Source: Leptobrachium leishanense (taxonomy: Eukaryota; Chordata; Amphibia; Anura; Megophryidae). From it: a DNA stretch of 64,000 nt. This document shows, piece by piece, positions 32,770 to 43,640 of the stretch (its first letter is position 1; each line of letters begins with the position of its first letter). A program made the position numbers and the translations under genes. The notes under the pieces are model-generated. The model saw nothing but the letters and a program-made list of their open reading frames with translations. It was not told the origin of the DNA and made no database searches. The DNA lies in contig CM019070.1 in assembly GCA_009667805.1 (NCBI GenBank), positions 52,532,451 to 52,596,450 of the forward strand. The letters are read 5' to 3'.

Positions 32770-32860
32770 TTGTTCAATGTATTGTAACCCTGTCTATATT
32801 GTGCCCATTGTACAGCGCTGCGGAATATGCTGGTGCTATATAAAGAATAATTCGAATAAA
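32770..32860 (+). repeat. Repeat tail GCGCTGCGGAATATGCTGG...GCTATATAAA
   Basis: This is the common vertebrate 3' tail in which GTACAGCGCTGCGGAATATG leads to GGTGCTATATAAAGAATAA. The inverse is at 48863-48945 and a split copy at 35945-36081. Confidence 0.65.
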
Positions 32861-32896
32861 TACTGTCGATTAGATAAACCACAGAAGTAAAGAAAA

Positions 32897-33070
32897 ACAT
32901 TTGGTAAATGTTGCCTCATGGGAAAAAGCAACAAAATGATGGGGAGATAAAAAAAACAATTCTTACATGGAATTACTTCAACAAAGAAAAAAACAGCAGC
33001 ATGTGTTTTATAAAGTGGTTTTGTTTGTAATGCACAAGTAATCTAGTTACAGTTTATGGAAGTGGTAGCG
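32897..33070 (+). repeat. Dispersed repeat, copy B (matches 26269-26460)
   Basis: Same orientation and order of words as copy A: TTTGGTAAATGTTGCCTCAT, then AACAGCAGCATGTGTTTTATA, then ACTTCCATAAACTGTAAC on the other strand. Confidence 0.7.
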
Positions 33071-33284
33071 TCCCTTTAAAACGGATGATATGACCCTTTT
33101 TGAGCTTTAATTACGCTCAGTTTTTAAACTCTGTTTCAGTAAGAAAGAGCTCATTAAGTCCACTGACTAAATACATTCTTATACACAGTTTGTTGACTTG
33201 GTATTGTTGTGGCATCCTTTGTCTGGGCAGCTAATGTTTCTCATGTTAATTACCCCATTAGGTATCTAGAGATTTAAGCTTTAA

Positions 33285-33629
33285 GGCTAGGTTCAGACGA
33301 CGCATTTTTCGCGTTGTCCGTGAAAAAGTGCGTTCGAACGAATGGAAGTATTTTTTTTGCACGGAATACGCGATAGCTGGATTGGCTGGACATGAGCAGC
33401 GTCTGACGTCTCCTAATCACGCACACACGCCGCTAGCGGACGCAGCACACTCTGTACGTCAGTACTAGCGGTATCACATTCTCTAAAAAATGCGTTTGTT
33501 TGCCGCTTGCGTTGCCCGGCCGAACTTTCGTGCGGCCGTACTTCGTATATTGCCCGTCATTTGCTGCTACTATGGCCGTGATAAAGTGCGGCTGCACACG
33601 CGTTCGCACTGCGTTCGTCTGACCCAGCC
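33285..33629. mobile_element. Harbinger-like MITE, GGCTAGG family, copy 8
   Basis: The ends GGCTAGGTTCAGACGACGC and GTTCGTCTGACCCAGCC are flanked by TAA on both sides. It is about 80 bp shorter than copy 6 owing to an internal deletion near 33370. Confidence 0.83.
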
Positions 33630-34249
33630 TAAGAAGGTGTGAAGTACAACAGAACACCACTACACCTGTGTGGTAATTATACTCTCTTGTAAATGAATAT
33701 TTTCTATAGTATTGTTTATTTCTTTCTTCTTTAAAACCTTGTTTTTTCGTTGTTCTTTGTCTCTGTCTCGTATGATCGTGTCTTGATGTCGTAGTCATAT
33801 TGTGGTTTCTGTTAGAGGGAACTGATTTTTGCTTATTTAATCATTTTCTTCTTATTTTTTACAGCTTTGTTGACGTGTTAAAGGATCCCTCACCCTCTGG
33901 CTGAGGTGTAAAGCTATAGCCACATCCTTTTTATGTAAAAAGGTTTTTGTTACATCCTACAATGTGTCAAATGAGACTTCCTTGAATATTCCAGTTTCTG
34001 AGGCTCAGTGGGGGTTAGACATGGATAGTAGGTCCAAGCCTAGCCTTCCCTCTATAGGGTCACCTTCACTTACAGCTCAATACTTTTCCCCATAACGAGG
34101 GTTTGTGTACCAGAAATAATTGTCACATACATGAAAAACATGATGTGGATGAAGGGGTTAACTGCCGCAATCCCTTCAGTGGACATACCAAAAATGTAAT
34201 TTTTTTTAGGTTGATCATCCACTGGATCTGTAGTTGTAGGACTGACTTA
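33630..34249. other. Unassigned stretch
   Basis: No conserved frame or terminal repeats seen. Confidence 0.45.
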
Positions 34250-34685
34250 GGCCGGCGTCAGACGAACGCAGTGATCATGTCCGTGTTGCCGCACATTTTA
34301 ACGTCCGTCGTAGCATAAAATTATGATCAATAGAGACCCACACACGAAGTGCGGACGCATAACGCGTGTGGCACCGGACACAATTTAGGCAAGAACGTCA
34401 AACCACTAGGACGGACGCACAGAGTGCGCAACGTCCGCGTAGCTTTGTGTGTGAGTGATGGAACGTAGTCAGATGGACTGCATTTTTGACGTCCAGCATT
34501 TTTGACGGACAAAATGTTTTTCATATCATGTATCAATTTTTTTCATTTTACATATTAATTTTATTTCCCATCTACATCAGTCAAAAGAACGGACCGTGTG
34601 GTGTCTACAGTATCATCAGTCAGAAAGTACGTCAGTTGTGTACGGACGCACAGTGTGCTCAGAATGCGTTCGTCTGACATTAGCC
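34250..34685. mobile_element. Harbinger-like MITE, GGCCGGCGTCAGA subfamily, copy 9
   Basis: The ends GGCCGGCGTCAGACGAACGC and GTTCGTCTGACATTAGCC are flanked by TTA on both sides. The right TTA is also the left flank of the next copy. Confidence 0.85.
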
Positions 34686-34688
34686 TTA

Positions 34689-35020
34689 GGCTAGGGTCAG
34701 ACGAACACAGTATAAGGCCGAGGTCAGACTAACGCATTTTTAACGTACGTTTAGGTGCACCTAATCACGGCCGCAGTAGCAGCAAATGACGGGCAATATA
34801 CGAAGTACGCCGCACGAAAGTCCGGCCGCGCAACGCAAGTGGAAAATGAACGCATTTTTTCGAGAAAGCAGAACCGCTAGTAGAGTGCGCTGCGTCCGCA
34901 TAGCGGCGTGTGTGCGTGATTAGGAGACGTCAGACGCTGGTCATGTCCGGCCAACATAACGTCCAGACACCCAAAGTTTACTGGTTCATCGTATGACCGC
35001 TGTCGCGTATTGCTAGAGGA
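34689..35020. mobile_element. Harbinger-like MITE copies 10 and 11, nested and truncated
   Basis: GGCTAGGGTCAGACGAACAC starts at 34689 and is broken after 27 bp by a second element start, TAA|GGCCGAGGTCAGACTAACGC (34716). The second copy ends abruptly near 35017, after GACCGCTGTCGCGTATTG, so its right end is missing. The other part of the first copy was not found. Confidence 0.75.
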
Positions 35021-35615
35021 GAATTCGCCAGACAAGACTCATGAGTTCTCGCTGATAAAAATAGTAATTTAACCCCTGCATGCACCGGACTCGGAGACAC
35101 AACCATGTTTTTAACTGCCCTGACTAGTTTGTGTATGTGTGCTGGTGTGCGCAGCCCGTTGCATTAAGGTGTACACCCATGGAACATTTATTAATTGAAA
35201 ACTTATCTTTGGAAGATTTTGCACAAAATACACGTTTTTCATTAGAAATAACAAGCCTGTAATCAGAGATCGACAGTTTTGATGATATTTATCATAAACC
35301 AGATAAGGGACATCTAAAAGGAAAGAGGACCTCCTCATCCAACATTAGGGTGTGCCTGGGCACACCAGGCATACCCCAGGCACACGCCTATGTGTATATG
35401 TATATAAATACTGTGTATGTTCTGTTCATTTGTGTGTGTGTTCTATATATATATACAGAAAATGCACTGGCCATCGGGACTACCGAGAGATTCCAGGTGG
35501 GCCGACGGCTTAGTGGGCCAGGGTGCCGGCCACGCCTGGGGATTGCTTGGGCCTGGCCGAGTAGCAGATTTATTGGGGGGGGGGGGGTTAGGGGGTGCTA
35601 AATGAATCTGCCAAG
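35021..35615. other. Unassigned stretch
   Basis: It contains a GTGTGCCTGGGCACACC palindrome (about 35350-35366) and a poly-G run near 35575. There is no gene. Confidence 0.45.
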
Positions 35616-35926
35616 TAGGAATATCACCAGCTTTTAGGAGTAGCTAAAACATTTTTAACCCATCGGTGCAGTAATTAGCGTTAGGATAAGTAAGATATTA
35701 CAAAGTCTTAACATGGGGAGCACAATCAGTAATATAGCGTTAAGTATAGGGTGCGCAAAGTACAATAAACTCGCACAAGCTGGCGTAATCACTGATGCGC
35801 TAACAGATTTTTACCTGGTTTAGCGTCAGTAAGGTAATTTAGGGACGTGTGTTAAAGTCACTTATGCCAGTGCTAACACTTACATATCTGAATGCTACAG
35901 TTAGCGTTCAGATTGTAATATTGCCC
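35616..35926. repeat. Truncated relative of the GGCCCC-type MITE family
   Basis: The right end CAGATTGTAATATTGCCC|AAT matches the inverse of the left end at 51342 (GGGCTATATTACAATC). CACCAGCTTTTAGGAGTAGC also occurs at 53417-53436 with one difference. A left terminal repeat could not be found. Confidence 0.6.
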
Positions 35927-35944
35927 AATGTTGGGGGATTAGTT

Positions 35945-36081
35945 ACATTCTCTAGAGTGTAAGCTCCTATGAGCAGGGCCCTCTAAGTCTACACCTCTTG
36001 TTTCCATCATATGTCCATTTATCTGTATCTCGTTCCCTTTGGTTATTGTAAAGCGCTGCGGAAACTGTTGGCGCTATATAA
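35945..36081 (+). repeat. Dispersed repeat GTAAGCTC...GCAGGGCCCTC...GCGCTATATAA, interrupted at its tail
   Basis: AGTGTAAGCTCCTATGAGCA, GGGCCCTCTAAGTC, TTATTGTAAAGCGCTGCGG and GGCGCTATATAA run in order. The MITE at 36082-36497 sits exactly where the A/T-rich tail begins, and the tail resumes as TAATGATGACGATAATAAT. Confidence 0.7.
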
Positions 36082-36497
36082 GGCTAGGGTCAAACAAACA
36101 CATTTTTGGCAGCGACCGTCAAAAAGTGCGTCCGAACGCATTGACGTATTTTTTTCACAGAATGCGCAAAACGGTCATACGATGCGCATTTTCGTGCGCG
36201 ATTTGTTTCAGATCCAAACCAGGAAACTTTGGGCGTCTGGGCGTTATGTTGGCCGGACATTAGCAGCGTCTGACGTCTCCAAATCACACACACACGCCTC
36301 TAGCGGACGCAGCGCACTCTGTACGTCAGTACTAGCGGTTCTGCGTTCTCGAAAAAATGCGTTCGTTTGCCACTTGCGTTGCGCAGCCGGACTTTCGTGC
36401 TGCCGTACTTCGTATATTGGCTGTCATTTCCTGCTACTGCGGCCGTGATTAAGTGCGCCTAAACGCACGTTAAAAATGCGTTAGTCTGACCCCAGCC
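36082..36497. mobile_element. Harbinger-like MITE, GGCTAGGGTCA family, copy 12
   Basis: The ends GGCTAGGGTCAAACAAACAC and GTCTGACCCCAGCC are flanked by TAA and TTA. The interior is close to copy 1, with TCATACGATGCGCATTTTCG. Confidence 0.84.
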
Positions 36498-37330
36498 TTA
36501 ATGATGACGATAATAATAAGGACGACAGGCGACCTGTTTGTCATCCGATTATGAATCTTCCAGTGGACAACCAGCCTTAATGTAGTCTCCAGCGTCAATG
36601 CCCGAGCCATGCGCCGCGTCCTCGTCCCAGCATATTGGGAAACGTCCACTTGGAGTTTATGAATTTTATTAATTAGTATAATAATTAAAATCTAGAATTA
36701 AAGTTTGTGGTATTGTATCGCCAGGGACCCCAGCATTCATCATCCTTGGATTTGATTCCTTGTCGCTGCGTAACTAACCAACCTTTCACCATAATTGAAT
36801 TGCAGGAGCTGCATGAATAGTGCTGCCCATCTGTTTGAAGAACTGACATAGGAAATCGATGAATAAATCAAAGGAGCGACCCCGCAGGAGTAGCTGGGAT
36901 TATTATTTGTCTCTGACCCCGTGTGATGTGAAATATTGCTATTCTGCAAAAAACAAACAAACACAGAAAAAACGTAACAAATGTCGCTGAAAACCCAAAT
37001 ATAGCATGGGGCGCTAAGGGCCCTCTGAAATGGGGGGCCCTGTGTGGATGCCCCTTCTACTTCCTTCGCATGTGAATATCAGTGTTTATAAGGGAAAAAC
37101 CATGGCAACGCATTGCTTGTCCCTTCTCAGGTAAACTGATTGCTAGCTCTGCGGCCCAGACAGCCCTCCAGCAGCCAGAAAAAACAATAGACTCTTACTG
37201 AGCTGTTGTAATGATTCAGTGAGGACCCCCCCCCAGCTCTGTAGACATGTTCTGGTCCTGGTATAACCCTGTCCTGCAGCTGACCCACACTGTTGAATCA
37301 GGCCCAGCAGCGGGAGGGTTAAGGCTGGTC
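36498..37330. other. Unassigned stretch upstream of the CpG-rich region
   Basis: It is repeat-poor compared with its neighbours. It may include distal promoter sequence, but I can name no site with confidence. Confidence 0.4.
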
Positions 37331-37361
37331 TGCGCTTGCGCACTGGTGTGCTCTGACGTCA
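37331..37361. promoter_or_regulatory. NRF1-like and CRE sites of a CpG-rich promoter
   Basis: TGCGCTTGCGCA (37331-37342) is one mismatch from the NRF1 palindrome, and TGACGTCA (37354-37361) is a perfect cAMP-response element. Both are typical of housekeeping CpG-island promoters close to the start site. The sequence downstream to about 37790 is dense in CpG and GC. Confidence 0.6.
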
Positions 37362-37364
37362 CGA

Positions 37365-37555
37365 TCCAGTGTATGGTGGCAGCGGCGGCCGCAGTGTGGA
37401 AAGGAGGGGAGATCCCGGGGAGACGCTGTGGAGTTGGAGCTGTTCACGGTCGTTGACTCGGATCACTCTCACCGCCACTGGCCGCCTGCGGGACACGTCT
37501 GCATGGGAAGTACATGGTCGGCTTGATCGGAGAGTCCCGGAACAAGGTTTCCAAG
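37365..37555 (+). other. Candidate first exon of an unidentified host gene
   Basis: GC-rich transcribed-looking sequence lies just downstream of the CRE and ends at a good splice donor, TCCAAG|GTAACC. Inside it are an ATG at 37373 opening a 27-codon frame that stops at 37456, a short 7-codon frame from 37503, and an ATG at 37514 that opens 14 codons in phase 0 up to the donor. The first two would act as upstream frames if the third is the real start; equally the whole exon could be 5' UTR. I could not recognise the peptide. No certain second exon was found in the remaining 26 kb, so intron 1 may be long. Confidence rests on promoter-site order plus the donor only. Confidence 0.42.
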
Positions 37556-37766
37556 GTAACCAGTGGTGGGGCCGGGGTATTCCTGAGGGAGGGGCGGCGG
37601 CGGCTATGGAGGGGCTCTGTGCTACCCGCAGGGCGCAGGTTATGGGCAGAGGAGGGAGGCCGGGCCGCTGGCAGGCCCCAACCGGGGTGCTTCCTGGAGA
37701 GGAGGACCCAGGGAAGAGAAGGAGGAGGTGAGGACAGCTCTTACGGAGGACGTGCCGAGACGGGGC
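37556..37766 (+). other. GC-rich continuation of the CpG island
   Basis: Purine-biased GC-rich sequence (GGGGCGGCGGCGGCTATGG and AGAAGGAGGAGG words) joins the candidate exon to the minisatellite. Frames through it run on into the repeat and are incidental. Confidence 0.45.
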
Positions 37767-40420
37767 CGGGGAGCACCCCGACTGTATGCTACCGGGGAGC
37801 ACCCCGACTGTATGCTACTCCCTCCGACTGTATGCTACTCCCTCCGACTGTATGCTACCCCCCCCCCCGACTGATGCTACCCCCCCCCCCGACTGTATGC
37901 TACCCCCCCCCGACTGTATGCTACCCCCCCGACTGTATGCTACCCCCCCCGACTGTATGCTACCCCCCCCCCGACTGTATGCTACTCCCCGACTGTATGC
38001 TACCCCCCCCGACTGTATGCTGCTACCCCTCCGACTGTATGCTACCCCCTCCGACTGTATGCTACCTCCCCGACTGTATGCTACCCCCTCCGACTGTATG
38101 CTACCCCCCCCGACTGTATGCTACCCCCGACTGTATGCTACCCCTCCGACTGTATGCTACCCCCCCGACTGTATGCTACCCCTCCGACTGTATGCTACCC
38201 CTCCGACTGTATGCTTACCCCCCGACTGTATGCTACCCCCTCCGACTGTATGCTACCCCCCGACTGTATGCTACCCCTCCGACTGTATGCTACCCCCTCC
38301 GACTGTATGCTACCCCCTCCGACTGTATGCTACCCCCTCCGACTGTATGCTACCCCCCTCCCCCCGACTGTATGCTACCCCTCCGACTGTATGCTACCCC
38401 CCCCGACTGTATGCTACCCCCCGACTGTATGCTACCCCCCCGACTGTATGCTACCCCCCCGACTGTATGCTACCCCCCGACTGTATGCTACCCCACCGAC
38501 TGTATGCTACCCCCCCGACTGCTACCCCCCCACTGTATGCTACCCCCCCCGACTGTATGCTACCCCCCGACTGTATGCTACCCACCTCCCCCGACTGTAT
38601 GCTACCCCCTCCTCCCCTGACTGTATGCTACCCACCTCCCCCTGACTGTATGCTACCCACCTCCCCCTGACTGTATGCTACCCACCTCCCCTGACTGTAT
38701 GCTACCCCCCGACTGTATGCTACCCCCCGACTGTATGCTACCCCCCCGACTGTATGCTACCCCCCCGACTGTATGCCTACCCGACTGTATGCTACCCCCG
38801 ACTGTATGCTACCCCCCCCCGACTGTATGCTACCCCCTCCCCCTGACTGTATGCTACCCCCTCCCCTGACTGTATGCTACCCCCCTCCCCCTGACTGTAT
38901 GCTACCCCCCCTCCCCTGACTGTATGCTACCCCCCTCCCCTGACTGTATGCTACCCCCCTCCCCCTGACTGTATGCTACCCCCTCCCCCTGACTGTATGC
39001 TACCCCCTCCCCTGACTGTATGCTACCCCCTCCCCCTGACTGTATGCTACCCCCCTCCCCCTGACTGTATGCTACCCCCCTCCCCCTGACTGTATGCTAC
39101 CCCCCTCCCCTGACTGTATGCTACCCCCTCCCCCTGACTGTATGCTACCCCCCTCCCCCTGACTGTATGCTACCCCCCATCCCCCTGACTGTATGCTACC
39201 CACCTCCCCCTGACTGTATGCTACCCACCTCCCCCTGACTGTATGCTACCCACCTCCCCCTGACTGTATGCTACCCACCTCCCCTGACTGTATGCTACCC
39301 ACCTCCCCCTGACTGTATGCTACCCCCACCTCCCCTGACTGTATGCTACCCCACTCCCCTGACTGTATGCTACCCACCTCCCCCTGACTGTATGCTACCC
39401 ACCTCCCCCTGACTGTATGCTACCCACCTCCCCCCGACTGTTATGCTACCCCCCGACTGTATGCTACCCCCCGACTGTATGCTACCCCCCGACTGTATGC
39501 TACCCGACTGTATGCTACCCCCGACTGTATGCTACCCCCCGACTGTATGCTACCCCCTCCCCCTGACTGTATGCTACCCCCTCCCCCTGACTGTATGCTA
39601 CCCCCTCCCCCTGACTGTATGCTACCCCCCTCCCCCTGACTGTATGCTACCTCCCCCTCCCCTGACTGTATGCTACCCACCTCCCCTGTGACTGTATGCT
39701 ACCCCCCGACTGTATGCTACCCCCCGACTGTATGCTACCCCCCGACTGTATGCTACCCCCCGACTGTATGCTACCCCCCCGACTGTATGCTACCCCCCCC
39801 CGACTGTATGCTACCCCCCCCGACTGTATGCTACCCCCCCCCGACTGTATGCTACCCCCCCCCCCGACTGTATGCTACCCCCCCCGACTGTATGCTACCC
39901 CCCCCGACTGTATGCTACCGCCCCCCGACTGTATGCTACCCCCCCCGACTGTATGCTACCCCCCCCGACTGTATGCTACCCCCCCCCCGACTGTATGCTA
40001 CCCCCCCGACTGTATGCTACCCACGACTTTATGCTCCCCCCCCCGACTGTGTACCACCTCCCCCCGACTGTGTACCACCTCCCCACTGTGTACCGTCATC
40101 TTTCCCCCGACTGTGTACCCCTCCCCCCCGACTGTGTACCGTCATCTTCCCCCCCCCCGACTGTGTACCGCCATCTTCCCCCCCCGACTGTGTACCGCCA
40201 TCTTTCCCCCCCGACTGTGTACCGCCATCTTTCCCCCCCGACTGTGTACCGCCATCTTTCCCCCCCGACTGTGTACCGCCATCTTTCCCCCCCGACTGTG
40301 TAACCATCTCCCCCCCCCGACTGTGTACCACCATCTTCCCCCCCCCCCCCCGTCTGTGTACCACCATCTTCCCTCCCCCCCCAACTGTGTACCACCATCT
40401 CCCCCCCCCCCCCCCTTTGT
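37767..40420. repeat. 2.6 kb C-rich minisatellite, ACTGTATGCTACCCC core
   Basis: There are well over 100 units of about 18-24 bp. Four zones follow one another. 37767-38580 has CGACTGTATGCTACCCC(T)CC units. 38580-39430 has longer TGACTGTATGCTACCCCCTCCCC and ...CCACCTCCCC units. 39431-40020 returns to the first form. 40020-40420 has 26-27 bp CGACTGTGTACCGCCATCTTTCCCCCC units. Unit length varies mainly in the C run. Frames reading Thr-Val-Cys-Tyr-Pro, Asp-Cys-Met-Leu-Pro or Arg-Leu-Tyr-Ala-Thr-Pro in all three phases are by-products. The first units include GGGGAGCACCCCGACTG, suggesting growth from local exon-flank sequence. Confidence 0.96.
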
Positions 40421-40429
40421 CTGGTCACA

Positions 40430-41020
40430 AAGCAGAGAAGTTGAATGCAATGTCGGCGCACTAAGGCGATTTCCATTTTGTCAAATTTGGTGGATTCACT
40501 ACGTGGCGATTGGTCATTGTATTTTGCCAAACTTTGAGTCACCGAAGCAGTTATTGGACATTAGTGAATAGCACCGAATTGGCATCGGCGAATTCCACCA
40601 AAACTGGAAGAAAAAAAATAAAGGAAACGTCCTATTCTGCTAATTTTAAATCTATAAAAATGCGTCCAATTTAAAACATGATAAAAAGTTCTGTCGCGAA
40701 AAGTTTTTTCTAAAGGTGTTACTGCAAAACATGTTCTTGAAGAGATTCCTTTCATTACATTGGAACTTACAGGACTCGCCTGGTTTAAACCTGTCGAATG
40801 GAAACACCGAAAATCAGATGATTTTTCGGATATTTTGGTGCAATTCGGTGTTCTGTAAATGGACAAATCAAAACTTCTCTATGGGCAAATTTCCTGCCGC
40901 CGAATCACAGTAAATTGTGGCAAAACCCACAGTATTTGGCGTTGCGCCAAAATTGCTGCTAGGGGCAAATTCACTCTTGGGTGCAATTCGATAACAAATT
41001 CGGGTGTTGGTGAATAACCA
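40430..41020. repeat. Diverged relative of the TTATTCA element families
   Basis: It contains AGTGAATAGCACCGAATTGG, ACTGCAAAACATGTTC, GGACTCGCCTGGTTTAAACC and GTTGGTGAATAACCAC. These echo the interiors at 25890-26000 and 49660-49860. The ends are not resolved. Confidence 0.5.
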
Positions 41021-41965
41021 CTTGCGTGTGCTGCATCTCTCTCGGGAGTCCGTGTCCACACACAGTGTGCTTGCTGCCTGAAGTCATGTCACATTTTATC
41101 TAAGGGAGTCATGAAACCCTTTCTGAGATTTGGTCGCCCCAGGGCTGTGTTTTAAAATAAAAAAACAACAAACACCATTTGGCAAATAGAACTGTTAAGG
41201 TTCCTGCATTCCCCCCCCCTCCATTAATTAAAAATATCCTGTTACTTCCTTTGTGTCCCTTTTTTCAATTTAAGCAGGAAGGTTTTTAACCCTCAGCTAA
41301 ACAGCTGTAAAGGACTCCAGTTCCCATGATGCTCAGGCGGCCTGTGGCACGCATGCTGGATCACATCTCCCTTTTAATGTGGATCCCGGATTCAGGATCA
41401 CTCTTGTATGAAACGGCAGCTTCGGTCTCACGGGTCTTAACACTTGCACTGGTGGCATGACAAAGGGTTAAAGCGTACTGTGGCTGATTAACCCCTCCCT
41501 CACTGCTTAGCTCTGTAGCTGCAGGGCACAATATGCAGAGAGGCTGAATTAAAGCAATAAAACACCCCTGGGGGTTATTTACCACGCTCTTAATTTGCAT
41601 CCCAATTGCAGGATTGAACCCCCCCCCATTCAGATATTTGTTACAAACTATTTAGATGTAAATGTGTTTTTTTTTTTTTGTTTTTTTTGTTTTTGTCTCC
41701 CAGTTTGTGAAGTCCCAGGGCTGAATGAGGCCAAGATCAAGTTCAAAGTAAAAGAATCTGGGTTTTTATTAAGGATTTTTCTTGTGGTCATTTCGGGGGC
41801 AGATGATGTGCAGCCAATAAGTCGCTATATTTAGCTAAAGCCCAAGTTCCCAAAAGAGAACCTGGGATCTGCTGGATCCCCTCCGTCCTAGAAGCAGAGA
41901 TGGGCCGGCATCAGCTATTGTCTTCCGTCTCCCGGTTTTGCAATCGGTGGGTTAGAGATGGTTAA
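41021..41965. other. Unassigned stretch
   Basis: AAAGGACTCCAGTTCCCATG near 41310 is a fragment of the hAT-like ACTACAACTCCCATG family. A pyrimidine tract followed by CAG at 41686-41702 could be a splice acceptor, but the following sequence meets a stop within six codons in the frame from 37514. Confidence 0.4.
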
Positions 41966-42309
41966 GACCGGGTGCACACAAGGCGATTTTTAGTGCGCAC
42001 TAGCGTGTGTTAAAAACGATGCAACCGTGCGTTAAAAATTACGGACGATATGGTAGACACCAGACGATGCGTTATTTTTGACGCACGTCGTAAAAAACTG
42101 AATTTGAGTTGAATGGCGTCGCTGGTGCGCTAATTTGACTGCACACGGCCGTTCAAGTGCGCCTGCGCGCTGCATTTGACGTCCAACGTCCCATCAATGC
42201 TAGCGTATGTCTTCAGCACGTGTTATGCGTGTGGTCTTCCCTATCCGCGGAATTATATGCTGCGACGTGCGTTAGTGCGCACTAAAAAACGCCTCGTGTG
42301 CACCCGGCC
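41966..42309. mobile_element. Harbinger-like MITE, GRCCGGGTGCACA subfamily, copy 13
   Basis: The ends GACCGGGTGCACACAAGGCG and CGTGTGCACCCGGCC are flanked by TAA on both sides. The interior has GTGCGTTAAAAATTACGGAC. It shares end architecture with copy 16 at 59357 but not with the GGCTAGGG copies. Confidence 0.85.
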
Positions 42310-42483
42310 TAAGTGGGATGCGTGCGGTCAAGGGAAATGAATGGAATATAGTTACAGGCAGGAAGTCATCCTGTTCATGACATTATCCCACCTGCATAAT
42401 GACAGCTGATCCACTGAACTAGCCAGTTGGAGCACAAGTACATAGGTGACAAAAGATAGACTAAAACAAACTTTTATTGGGGC

Positions 42484-42638
42484 GGTGCCAAAAATAAAAC
42501 GCGTCATGATATACAAACACACAATGTTAAAAGAAACACCTACTGTTTGGAAATATATATATAATTATTATTCCAAACAGTAGGTGTTTCTTTTAACATT
42601 GTGTGTTTGTATATCATGACTCGTTTTATTTTTGGCAC
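42484..42638. repeat. 155 bp near-perfect palindrome
   Basis: The arms 42484-42552 and 42569-42638 are reverse complements (GGTGCCAAAAATAAAACG and CGTTTTATTTTTGGCACC, with one base lost) around an AT-rich centre. GAAACACCTACTGTTTGG is the innermost stem. No duplication flanks are clear. Confidence 0.85.
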
Positions 42639-42639
42639 C

Positions 42640-43505
42640 TATGTATTTGTGGATCAGCTGTCACTAATTAGGTTCCAATACCTTCGCACTGTGTGACAAT
42701 CACGTTATTCACATATTTCCATCTCGTGTATTATAGGTGTCACGCTACCACTATTTATATAGTGGGTCTTTACACAACTGCAGAATGTCCAAATTATATG
42801 CAACTTTGCAACAACCAAAAAAAAATCCAAGGCCCCGCCCCCCCAACCCCACTTTTCGAGGTTCTGTGTTTATGAGTTTGTCGCGTTATCCCTGTATGAA
42901 AATAAATAAGTGTCCTACCCGATCTGTAATGTTGGACGGAAAATTCCTGTTTATTTAGGCCTATGGTTTTATAACTTCAATCTCCAAAAATAAGATGTTA
43001 GACCGCTCCCTAATCTTTCTTCCCAGAGACCCTGGATATTCCCTTGGATGGTTTGTGATGGCCAAGTGAATCAGATACTGCTTACTTTGGATCTGCTTTC
43101 AGAAAATCCCTTCATGGACCCATCACAACCAGTAGACAGTATAAATGTGTGTATTCCCTGCGAGTGGTGCTGTATCGTGTCTCTCTATGAGAAGCATATG
43201 ATTGGACATTGATCATACAGCCTCGGGGGATGCCGTGTCTGTGTCTCGGTTGGTGGAGCACATTGATTCTGCCTTGGGATAAATGTGAATTTATTCAGAA
43301 GACCAGGACTTTGCATTTTATAGCCTGTTGAGTGTTGTCTGTATCATCCTTTGCCCAGTATCAGTTTAGTGTCTTTTTTAATGTTGTATACAAATGCAGA
43401 AACGGTGTTCCTGCTGTAGTAAAACATTGTCCAACCAAAGCAAGAGGCCAAGGCGCATCCTACATCTGTGTCTCACATAGCTGTAGCGAACTGAACAGGG
43501 CTGTC
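42640..43505. other. Unassigned stretch
   Basis: No supported coding or repeat feature. Confidence 0.45.
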
Positions 43506-43509
43506 AGAA

Positions 43510-43640
43510 TCCATCCCCCCCCCCGATGTTTCTGAACTACAACTCCCATGGGTCCATGTCTATCGCATTCAAAGAATTCTTGGAAGTGTAGGCCGTCAAG
43601 GGGTGGGGGGGTGGGGTTGGAGTTTGTTATCCCTACTCTA
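43510..43640. repeat. hAT-like foldback fragment, ACTACAACTCCCATG family
   Basis: TTTCTGAACTACAACTCCCATG and the mirrored TTCTTGGAAGTGTAGGCC resemble 60660-60790 (TTTCCGAACTACAACTCCCATG). The ends are poly-C/poly-G-rich and eroded. Confidence 0.55.

Noticed and set aside
37767..40420. CRISPR-like array
   Set aside because: Units are contiguous with no unique spacers, the C run varies in length, and the context is vertebrate.
37514..40571. Long open frames of 100-370 residues reading Pro/Tyr/Cys/Leu repeats
   Set aside because: They are translations of the minisatellite in all three phases and on both strands; no initiation context, domain or composition supports a protein.
41703..41760. Possible exon after TTTTTGTCTCCCAG
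   Set aside because: Stop within six codons in the frame from the candidate first exon, and the donor is weak.
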